A DNA stretch of 64,000 bases from Promethearchaeota archaeon (GTDB taxonomy: Archaea > Asgardarchaeota > Lokiarchaeia > Sigyniarchaeales > SOKP01), in the NCBI GenBank assembly GCA_019058295.1, contig JAHPZI010000002.1, positions 92,076 to 156,075 of the forward strand, read 5' to 3'. This document shows positions 56,938 through 64,000 of this stretch, in pieces (position 1 is the stretch's first letter; each line of letters begins with the position of its first letter). The translations under genes were made by a program, and so were the position numbers. The notes beneath the pieces were generated by a model. That model was not told where the DNA came from. It was given only the letters and a program-made list of their open reading frames with translations, and did no database searches.

Positions 56938-57291
56938 TTAATATCTCTTACTTTCTTCCAAGAATGACTTCATTAGATCTTCAGAAGGATAATAAACATA
57001 AGCTTCTACTTCTTTTTCCTTAATGATTTTTACTTTTACCAGTAATCGATGGTACAAGACACCTTCATTTTCAATAGTATCAATTCTTTCGAGTAAGGAA
57101 TCAGGAACTTCAAAATAAACTTCACCCTCTACAATTGATCCTTCTTCACGAATGATAAATGGAAACCCTAATGTCGGAGGTTCAACTTTCTTATAATCTG
57201 ATAATATAGCTTTTTTATATGATAAATCCTTAAGTATATAATTCCGACTTTGCCCGTGCTGTAAAGTTCCATAAACGAAAAGATTATTCAG
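56938..57291 (-). CDS. Gamma-glutamylcyclotransferase-like (AIG2/GGCT) protein with non-standard start
   Basis: No ATG, GTG or TTG opens this frame, so it is easily missed. From CTG at 57291 the protein reads NNLFVYGTLQHGQSRN, the YGTL motif that opens GGCT-like folds. It continues with GSIVEGEVYFEVPDS, which carries the Glu typical of the GEVY active-site strand, then an acidic RIDTIENEG stretch and a VEAYVYYPS strand. Its 117 residues equal the family's size. The frame has no stop from 57327 down to TAA at 56938-56940. It would cleave gamma-glutamyl amides or related peptides. It lies 93 nt after the Lsm gene on the same strand. Confidence 0.7.
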   Translation of the reverse strand: MNNLFVYGTLQHGQSRNYILKDLSYKKAILSDYKKVEPPTLGFPFIIREEGSIVEGEVYFEVPDSLLERIDTIENEGVLYHRLLVKVKIIKEKEVEAYVYYPSEDLMKSFLEESKRY

Positions 57292-57384
57292 CTTCTGGTC
57301 GTGCCTTTTATTATTATTACTAGAATTTTATGAATTCAATTTTGATTGTTCAAGTAAATTGTTAAAAATAAGATTTTTCAGTCT

Positions 57385-57648
57385 TTACAGAGAAGACGCA
57401 TCAGGTTTTACAAACAACAAATTATTACCACGAATAAAAATTTCATTGTACTTTGCAACTGGACTTTCATCCATTATTTCTGTAACATCTTCTAAAATCA
57501 TGTTCATATATGCATCAATTTCTTTTAGAATTCCCCGATATTCAGTTCCATCTTTTAATCGTAGCAAAATTTTTGATTTTTGGGCATTTTGCAATATGGT
57601 TAAAGGATTTTTTCCTTTTCTCTGTTGATTATTATTATTTCTTGACAT
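57385..57648 (-). CDS. Lsm (Sm-like archaeal) RNA-binding protein
   Basis: 87 residues. The Sm fold is clear: LRLKDGTEYRGILKEIDAYMNMILEDV forms Sm1 and KYNEIFIRGNNLLFVKP forms Sm2. The Asn-rich N-terminal tail is unusual (NNNNQQRKGKN). It would form a hexa- or heptameric ring that binds U-rich RNA. The cryptic GGCT-like gene follows on the same strand. Confidence 0.93.
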   Translation of the reverse strand: MSRNNNNQQRKGKNPLTILQNAQKSKILLRLKDGTEYRGILKEIDAYMNMILEDVTEIMDESPVAKYNEIFIRGNNLLFVKPDASSL

Positions 57649-57775
57649 ACTAACTTTAAACCTTTTAAAAAAAAAATATCATTAATATCATATCATTAAT
57701 AGATATTTTAAAGATAAATTTTTTTGAATAAAAACCTTATTATCTGATATTAACCTTTTTAGAATTTAAATTTCA

Positions 57776-58387
57776 TTGGTAATTTGTTTGAAAAAGAGGA
57801 CAGAGAATCCAGATAAGAAAAAAGAGATTATAAATAAATACGATGCCAGCTCAGATTATTATGAAAGAAGATACTCTGCAATTCAATATAAAAAATATGA
57901 AATTGTTCTAAAAGATTTTATACTAAGAGATAAAGTCATATTAGATGCCGGTTGCGGAACGGGATTACTATATGATTTCATAATTAGTTCAATAGAACAA
58001 TCTAAAACAGCATATTATTCCTATATAGCAATTGATATCTCAATTAATATGCTAAAAATTTTCAAATCGAAAAATTTCAATAAAGATAAGAACATAAGAA
58101 ACAAATTAAATTTAGTATTATCAGATTTAGAAAATTTACCAATTAGAGGTAATATAGTTAATTCAGTTTTATCTCTTACTTCTCTTCAAAATTTGCCTCA
58201 CATTAATGATGGAGTTAAAGAAACTCTTAGAGTAGCTAAAGATGAGATAAAAATTTCAATCCTAAAGAAGAAATTAGACTTGGATCAATTACTCTCTATA
58301 TTAAAACCAAGAATAGATAACCTTGAAATTATTGACAATGAAACTATAGAAGATATTATTCTTCAAGGAAAAAAAGTTAAAACTTAG
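57776..58387 (+). CDS. Class I SAM-dependent methyltransferase
   Basis: 203 residues from TTG (a second TTG lies four codons in). Motif I is VILDAGCGTGLLYDF and the post-I acidic residue is in AIDIS. LSDLENLPIRGN and LSLTSLQNLPH follow the usual small-molecule or tRNA-methylase pattern. The substrate is unknown. It is convergent with the RIO2 gene. Confidence 0.85.
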   Translation: MVICLKKRTENPDKKKEIINKYDASSDYYERRYSAIQYKKYEIVLKDFILRDKVILDAGCGTGLLYDFIISSIEQSKTAYYSYIAIDISINMLKIFKSKNFNKDKNIRNKLNLVLSDLENLPIRGNIVNSVLSLTSLQNLPHINDGVKETLRVAKDEIKISILKKKLDLDQLLSILKPRIDNLEIIDNETIEDIILQGKKVKT

Positions 58388-58398
58388 GGCATGAAATA

Positions 58399-59277
58399 TT
58401 ATTTTTGATAAAATTTTGATAATATCTCATCAATATTACTTTTAATTTTGAATTTTTTTTTAAAATAATTACACAAATTTTCAATATCTCGTTTTAGGAG
58501 AAAATTTGCATTTGGATGTCCACTATGAACCCATTGCAGCCAATCTATTATTAATATATTTCCTTCTTCGTCCACAACGATATTAAACTCTCCCAAATCA
58601 CCATGAACTAAGTTTGCTTCCTGATATATTATTCTCATCTGGTCAATGATTTTATTAAATATGTATTCAGGCTTATCAATACTCTTATAATAAACTAATT
58701 CTTTTCCTCTCAAATATTCCATTACAATTATGTGCCTGTTATATCCAATTGGGTTAGGTGTATTTAATTTGAGCTTATATATCTTTTCTAATGCTTCAAA
58801 TTCTTTCCTAGCAGCAAGCCTATTTACATAAAGCCAAGAGAAGTGCCCTCTTTCACCAATTAAATCTCTATATTTTTTAATATTCTTAAAACTTCTTCTT
58901 CCCATACGATAGATCTTAAGCGCAAATATATTTTCATTGTCATCCATACAGCTATAAACATCGGATTCCTTTCCTTTTCCAATAATTGGACCTAATTGAC
59001 TGATAATATTTTTCTCTACTAAAGCATGCAAAGCTAATAAATCGTATCCAATAGAATTAAGAGTGTATGAAATTTCATGCTCTGATGTGTTTCTAATTAT
59101 TAAATCGTTCTTATGAACTTTTTTTAGTCTAAATAAGGTTTCCTCTCTTGGATATCTGGAATAAAATTTAATATTGTTAACTGAGACATATTCTGATCTT
59201 TTCATACCAATTTCTATTGCCATTAGTATCCTAAAATCTTCTTTATCAAGTTTCTTAAGTAGTTTAGCCGCTTCCAC
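58399..59277 (-). CDS. rio2: RIO-type serine/threonine kinase 2
   Basis: 292 residues starting at GTG. The N-terminal winged helix (~10-85) is followed by the RIO domain: GKGKESDVYSC (P-loop-like), catalytic VHGDLGEFNIVV and the metal-binding IDWLQWVHSGHP. The N-terminal winged helix distinguishes Rio2 from Rio1. It acts in late small-subunit maturation in archaea and eukaryotes. It lies upstream of, and convergent with, the methyltransferase gene. Confidence 0.93.
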   Translation of the reverse strand: MEAAKLLKKLDKEDFRILMAIEIGMKRSEYVSVNNIKFYSRYPREETLFRLKKVHKNDLIIRNTSEHEISYTLNSIGYDLLALHALVEKNIISQLGPIIGKGKESDVYSCMDDNENIFALKIYRMGRRSFKNIKKYRDLIGERGHFSWLYVNRLAARKEFEALEKIYKLKLNTPNPIGYNRHIIVMEYLRGKELVYYKSIDKPEYIFNKIIDQMRIIYQEANLVHGDLGEFNIVVDEEGNILIIDWLQWVHSGHPNANFLLKRDIENLCNYFKKKFKIKSNIDEILSKFYQK

Positions 59278-59368
59278 AAATAAAATATCTATTTTGTCCT
59301 TTTTTAATTTATTGAGTTAAAGATACAGACCCTATAAAAAACTAAATTATTAAAAATAGATTTTAATT

Positions 59369-60268
59369 TTATTGATTTTCTAATCTTCTTTTAATTTCGT
59401 TCCATTGAGCTTCAATGAAAGAGTTATAATTATCAATATCTTGTTGTTTGATATCTTTAAACCTTTTCTGAGCTATTAAATATTCTTCGATAGGTTTTCT
59501 ATTAGAGGCATCTAAATGCTTTTTACTAGGTTTTGATAATATGAATTTTCCATTAAAAACTTCATAAAGAGGCCAAAATCCCGTCTCTGTAGCCAATCTC
59601 CCAATTTTAATTGTATCTTTGGGATCATAACCCCATCCAGGAGGACAAGCTGAGAGAATATGTATATATTTAGTGCCTTTTATATCTCTGGCTTTTTGAA
59701 ACTTTTCGTACAAATCAAAAATATATGAACCATTAGCAGTTGCGACATATGGAATTCCGTGAGCTTCAAGAATTTTTGGCATATTTTTTTTAGGTCTAGT
59801 TTTTCCACCAGGAGTAGTTGCTGTAAAGGCTCCGAGGGGTGTTGAACCACTTCTTTGAACTCCTGTATTCATATAAGCCTCGTTATCATAACATGCATAA
59901 ATAAAATTGGTGCCTCTTTCAGCCGCTCCACTAAGGGCCTGTATACCAATATCAGTAGTACCCCCATCTCCTGCAAATGCCACTACACATATTTCATCAG
60001 CTAATCCTTTTTCTTCTAAAGATGAAACTATACCAGAAGCAGCTGCTCCTGTGGTCGCGAAAGGGGTATGAAGTACAGAGAGTTTAGTTGTGCAAAATCC
60101 CTGCATGCCATGTAAAACGGTAAGACATGAAGCTGGAACTGTCAATATTGTTTTTGGCCCAAGCGCTTTAAGAGCAAATCGATAAATTAAAGCCATTGCA
60201 CATCCCGCACACATCCTTGTACCAGGATGAATATATTCATCTTCAACAATATCTAATACATTTACCAT
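59369..60268 (-). CDS. porB: Pyruvate:ferredoxin oxidoreductase subunit beta
   Basis: 299 residues from the ATG at 60268, preferred over an upstream ATG because GGAGGTGG lies correctly before it. The ThDP motif GDGGTTDIGIQALSGAAERG is typical of POR beta, and cysteines in CAGC, PASCLT and ACYDN would hold a [4Fe-4S] cluster. It starts one nucleotide from the porA stop, so translation is coupled. It oxidises pyruvate to acetyl-CoA, CO2 and reduced ferredoxin, and can run in reverse. 2-oxoisovalerate use is possible. Confidence 0.9.
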   Translation of the reverse strand: MVNVLDIVEDEYIHPGTRMCAGCAMALIYRFALKALGPKTILTVPASCLTVLHGMQGFCTTKLSVLHTPFATTGAAASGIVSSLEEKGLADEICVVAFAGDGGTTDIGIQALSGAAERGTNFIYACYDNEAYMNTGVQRSGSTPLGAFTATTPGGKTRPKKNMPKILEAHGIPYVATANGSYIFDLYEKFQKARDIKGTKYIHILSACPPGWGYDPKDTIKIGRLATETGFWPLYEVFNGKFILSKPSKKHLDASNRKPIEEYLIAQKRFKDIKQQDIDNYNSFIEAQWNEIKRRLENQ

Positions 60269-60269
60269 A

Positions 60270-61568
60270 TTATTTTCCACCTCCCTTAAGAAATTCTTGT
60301 TCATCATAATCCTTCAATTCATCTAATTCCAAGCCAAAGTATTCTGTCTCATAGATAATTTCACCTTTTTTAGCTAATTCTAAAGATTTATGAACTCCCT
60401 CTATGATATGTTCACTTCTCACATCTCTTCCTCCCAAGCCAACGATAAAACCCTTGATAAAAGGAGGATTTTTTAAGCCATAAAGTGCCGCTTTCAATTC
60501 GTATGATAAAACACCTTCATATCCATATCCTATTTCTCTGTCAAAAACAATTATATTTTTTATACCTTTAAAAAACTCTCTCAAGTATTTTATGGGGAAA
60601 GGTCTGAACAATCTTAAACTCACTAAACCTATTTTCAATCCTTCTTCTCGGAGTTTCTCGATTACGGTTCTCGCTTGAGCAGATACTGACCCCATGGCGA
60701 AGATAATTGTATCCGCATCATCTGTCTTATATGTTTTAAATAATCCATTGCCATAGGCTCTACCGAATTTTTTAGTAAATTCATCATGCACTTCTTTTAT
60801 AACGTTAATGGAATTTTCTAGCGCTTTTTGCAGAGAATACCTAAATTCATAATAACCAGGAGCTGTTCCTTCTTTTCTTTTTATTATATTAGGAGTTGTC
60901 ACTGGTCCTACTCCTTTTACTTGAGAGATATCTGATAAATTAATATGATGATTCAAAGGGGGTAAGAACGTATCAATATCTTCTTGATTCTCTAATTCAA
61001 TAGGCATCATAGTGTGAGATAAAATATATCCATCATAAGCAACAATAGTTGGTATGTTTACTCTAGGATCTTCAGCTATTTTAAATGCTTGGATATTAGT
61101 GTCATAAATCTCTTGATTATCTTCACACATAAATTGAATCCAACCAACATCTCTTATCGTAATAAAATCTGAATGATCATCCCAGACTGACCATGGTGCA
61201 CCACAACTTCGGGTTGCTAAATTTATTACAATCGGTAATCGAGTTCCCGAAGCCCATGGCAGAAGCTCATACATTAACATAAGCCCATGGGCAGAGGTCG
61301 CAGTCCCAACTCTTGAGCCGGTAGCTGATGCTGCACAGCAAGCTGCTGCTGCTGAATGTTCAGATTCGACTAATAAGAATCTTGCTTTTAATTTACCTTT
61401 TTCTATAAATTCAGAAATTTTTTCTACAACAGGACTTTGGGGAGTTATTGGATATGCTGACATAACACCTACTCTTGCTTGCCTTAATGCATAAGCAGCT
61501 GCGTGATTACCAGTTAAGATTTTCACTTTTTTCTTTGAATTGACCACATTTTTTCCACTAACATTCAT
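60270..61568 (-). CDS. porA: Pyruvate:ferredoxin oxidoreductase subunit alpha
   Basis: 432 residues. The alpha-domain starts with GNHAAAYALRQARV and YPITPQSPVVEKI, and continues with VESEHSAAAACCAASATGSR, all conserved in POR alpha. It has the pyruvate-binding side of the enzyme. It overlaps the porD end by four bases and couples to porB. porG (gamma) is not adjacent and must be elsewhere if the enzyme has the usual four subunits. Confidence 0.92.
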   Translation of the reverse strand: MNVSGKNVVNSKKKVKILTGNHAAAYALRQARVGVMSAYPITPQSPVVEKISEFIEKGKLKARFLLVESEHSAAAACCAASATGSRVGTATSAHGLMLMYELLPWASGTRLPIVINLATRSCGAPWSVWDDHSDFITIRDVGWIQFMCEDNQEIYDTNIQAFKIAEDPRVNIPTIVAYDGYILSHTMMPIELENQEDIDTFLPPLNHHINLSDISQVKGVGPVTTPNIIKRKEGTAPGYYEFRYSLQKALENSINVIKEVHDEFTKKFGRAYGNGLFKTYKTDDADTIIFAMGSVSAQARTVIEKLREEGLKIGLVSLRLFRPFPIKYLREFFKGIKNIIVFDREIGYGYEGVLSYELKAALYGLKNPPFIKGFIVGLGGRDVRSEHIIEGVHKSLELAKKGEIIYETEYFGLELDELKDYDEQEFLKGGGK

Positions 61569-61864
61569 TCATACTTCACCTCTTCCATCGATATCGCTTT
61601 CACGGGACATTCCTCCATACATATCCCGCATCCTTTGCAATATTCTAAATTTATTTTAGGGGGGATTTCTCGAGAAACAACGGTTTCAGGGCAATACAAC
61701 CAACAATTAAAACAACTAAATTTCCCAGATTTCGCTGGAATGCATTTTTCTAAATCAATAACTGGTTTTAATCTGCTCCATGTTCCCGTTTTTCCTGCTT
61801 CGCCTATTACTGGTTTTTGAACAGAAGCAAGTATTTTCTGGTAATCTTTTTTTAAATCTGTCAT
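61565..61864 (-). CDS. porD: Pyruvate:ferredoxin oxidoreductase delta (ferredoxin) subunit
   Basis: 99 residues. Two [4Fe-4S] sets are visible: a first with CIPAKSGKFSCFNCWLYCPE and a second with CKGCGICMEECPVKA. The first set has an expanded loop as known for POR delta. It passes electrons from the ThDP subunits to ferredoxin. The gene starts the porDAB unit. The upstream region is divergent to a PAS-sensor gene. Confidence 0.88.
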   Translation of the reverse strand: MTDLKKDYQKILASVQKPVIGEAGKTGTWSRLKPVIDLEKCIPAKSGKFSCFNCWLYCPETVVSREIPPKINLEYCKGCGICMEECPVKAISMEEVKYE

Positions 61865-62085
61865 GGAAATACCAAAATTAGTTTTGACTATTACGCAATT
61901 TAATAACTCTTGAAATAAAACTCTTTTCTTTATTATTTTACTGAAATTTATTTAAAAATATTATAAAAATTAAATATATGTTATAATGCGTAGAAACAAC
62001 AATAAAAAGTAAGAAATATATATTTAATACTTCCTTATTCATTTTGAACAAATTAATTATTCTGATTAATTTTAAGAGTATTAAA

Positions 62086-62096
62086 TTTTTATATTA
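62086..62096 (+). promoter_or_regulatory. Predicted TATA box of the PAS-sensor gene
   Basis: TTTTTATATTA lies 24-34 nt before the GTG at 62120. If it is the TATA box, the transcript starts close to the GTG, giving a nearly leaderless message. Confidence 0.4.
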
Positions 62097-62119
62097 AAAG
62101 CAATTAGCAAGAAGAAACG

Positions 62120-64000
62120 GTGGCAAAAGTCTTGAATGAAGATATTAAAAAAAAAATTCTGAAAAGAGATTTCGAATTATTTTAGAAAATTCATACGATT
62201 TAATCATTATTCTTAATGAAAGATCGGAATATGAATATCTAAACGAAACAGCTCATTTAAAAATAACGGGTTATACCAGAGAAGAATTAATATCCAAACC
62301 TTTATTAGAATTTGTTCATCCTGATGATAAAGAAAAAGCTGAAAAAGAACTAAAAAAAGCTTTTGAATTAGGAGAAGCTTCAGCAGATTTAAGGTTTAAA
62401 AATAAAAGAGGTTCTTATGGATGGATCCATGGTAAAGGTAAGTCTTTTATTGATCATGATGGAAAAAGAAAACTTCTCATAATCGCAAGAGATATAACAG
62501 AGCGTAAAAAAATTGAAAATGCTTTAAAAAAGAGTAAGCAGAAGTATAAAAATCTATTTAAATCTATCCCAGATGGTATTGTAACTACTACTTTGGATGG
62601 AACATTTCTCAGTGCCAATCAAGCTTATCAGAATATGCTTGGGTATAACTTAGATGAACTTAAAAACATGAATTTCCAATTAATCACTCCAGAGAAATGG
62701 CGAGAGGCTGAAGCAGAGGCGATAAAGTCTTTCATGCCTAAGGGTTATGGAACATTTGAAAAGGAATATATAAGAAAAGACGGATCAATAATTCCTATAT
62801 CCTTAACAGCATGGTTAATCAAGGATGAGCAGGGAAATCCTATTAAATTAGCTGGTTATGTTGAAGATATAACCGAACGCAAAAAGGTTGAACGTGAATT
62901 AAAGGAATCTGAAGAATTTCTTAAAATTATAATAGAGAAAGCTGTTCCTCCATTTGTAATCATTGATTTTGAAGGTAATATATTGATGGTAAACGAAACA
63001 GCATTAAAATTTTCAGGTTATTCAAGAGAAGAAGTTTTAAAAATGAATGCCTCTGATATAGCTCTTGAAATTATGCCAATGGACCATAGAAAAAATATTT
63101 GGGAGAGATTAGAATTTGGCGAACAAATTGAAGTTTCAGGAACACAAAAGCGAAAAGATGGAAGCGTATTTCCTACTGAAACTACATTAGTTAAGTTAAA
63201 ATTAAAAGATCAACCCGTAATCGTAGCATTTTTTCGGGATATTACCGAGCGCAAGGAAGAAGAGCAAAAATTAAAGGTATCCGAAGAAATGTATCGATTA
63301 ATTTCTGAAAATGCACATGATATAATTTCATTATTAAATAGTGAAGGAAAGTTCATATATTGTAATGAAGCTTTCAAAAGAATATTAGGGTATGAACCTG
63401 AGGAAATAATTGGAATTCCAACATCTGAACTTGCCCATCCTGAAGATTTAGATATAGTGTATCGCGATTTTAAAAAATTAATTCAAACGGGCTCAGTAAA
63501 AAATGAAGCTAGAGTTCTATGTAAAGATGGTTCCTATAAATGGCTTGAATCATTTTTTAAAGGGATACGTGATGAAAATAATAAAATAATAAAATTAATA
63601 GGAATCTCGAGAGATATTACAGAACCTAAGGAAGCAGAACAAAAATTAAAAGAATCCGAGGAGCGTTTTCGAAAAATTTTTGAAGAGGGGCCTCTCGGTA
63701 TGGCGATTGTGAATTTAGATTATACATTTACGAAGGTTAATACGAGGTTTTGCAATATGTTAGGGTATACAGAGAATGAACTGACTAACATTGCATTTCA
63801 AGATATAACTCATCCTGAAGATAAAAATAAAGATACTAATCTTGCGGAAAAATTGTTTAGAGGAGATATACCATTTTATACTATTGAAAAACGTTTTATT
63901 AAAAAGAATAAAGATATTTTGTGGGGTAGTGTAACTGCTTCGACAATTCGAGATAAGAATGGAAATCCAATTTATGGTATAGGAATGGTTGAAGATATTA
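62120..64000 (+). CDS. Multi-PAS-domain sensor protein, frameshifted near the start and cut by the window end
   Basis: Five PAS-type domains can be read before the window ends (roughly at 62180, 62540, 62915, 63285 and 63660, each ~330-360 nt). Each ends in a PAC-like D-I-T-E-(R/P)-K segment. No kinase, GGDEF or other output domain is reached. The PAS frame has a stop at 62146 and no start codon. A GTG at 62120 in another frame reads MAKVLNEDIKKK up to a run of ten A (62147-62156). One extra A would join the frames into MAKVLNEDIKKKNSEKRF. Either this run is miscounted or the gene is broken or slips during transcription. Promoter as noted. Confidence 0.75.

Noticed and set aside
1..64000. tRNA, rRNA or CRISPR loci and insertion sequences.
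   Set aside because: No cloverleaf-like, rRNA-like or regularly spaced repeat sequences and no transposase genes were seen, though no covariance search could be run.

Overview
The window looks like a piece of an Asgard archaeal chromosome, most likely from the Lokiarchaeia. This is inferred from gene content, not from a phylogeny. It is very AT-rich and has archaeal information-processing genes: RNA polymerase subunit D, ribosomal proteins L18e, L13 and S9, a group II chaperonin, an Lsm protein, RIO2 kinase, an archaeal-type TrpRS, TrmI and a Clp1/Grc3-like RNA kinase. Alongside these sit eukaryote-like signalling proteins: an Arf/Rag-like GTPase with a C-terminal roadblock-like region, a second small GTPase with a winged-helix tail, a PP1/PP2A-like phosphatase, and LRR and Kelch proteins. 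Several genes appear to start with TTG or GTG. No rRNA, tRNA, CRISPR array or insertion sequence was seen.

Region 1 (1-19 kb) is C1 and redox metabolism. A corrinoid methyltransferase (cut by the window edge) and its corrinoid protein are followed by a HEAT/LRR protein, an orphan DNA methylase and a metV-metF pair. Next come two tandem paralogous membrane proteins with an Ig-like C-terminus, a small helical protein and a metallo-beta-lactamase-fold protein. An operon hdrA-hdrC-hdrB-metV-metF-lrp then runs on the minus strand. Its HdrA is a double HdrA fused to an MvhD domain, which suggests a heterodisulfide-reductase-linked (possibly electron-bifurcating) methylene-tetrahydropterin reductase complex.

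Region 2 (19-33 kb) holds a small GTPase, two GPH-type sugar transporters, GTP-dependent PEP carboxykinase, a secreted Kelch-repeat protein, a ThDP enzyme paired with a zinc alcohol dehydrogenase, the thermosome (with a perfect 30-bp palindrome over its TATA box) and an Lrp regulator.

Region 3 (33-48 kb) is mostly housekeeping: hisI, trpS, the GTPase-roadblock protein, yjbQ, trmI, a coiled-coil protein, glyA, rpoD-rpl18e-rpl13-rps9, divergent aroA and aroC, a Mut7-C nuclease-like protein, an FmdE-like protein, a GNAT and the RNA 5'-kinase-like protein.

Region 4 (48-64 kb) has an ATP-grasp enzyme followed at once by an M14-like amidohydrolase, an alpha/beta hydrolase, an AbrB-PhoU regulator, a second orphan DNA methylase and a eukaryote-like phosphatase. 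It continues with a cryptic gamma-glutamylcyclotransferase-like gene that lacks a standard start, Lsm, a methyltransferase, RIO2, the porDAB oxidoreductase and a multi-PAS sensor that is frameshifted near its start and runs off the window.

Together the metabolic genes (corrinoid methyltransferase, two MetVF pairs, Hdr, SHMT, an FmdE-like protein, POR, PEPCK) fit an anaerobe moving methyl groups through a folate- or pterin-linked C1 pathway to acetyl-CoA, pyruvate and gluconeogenesis.
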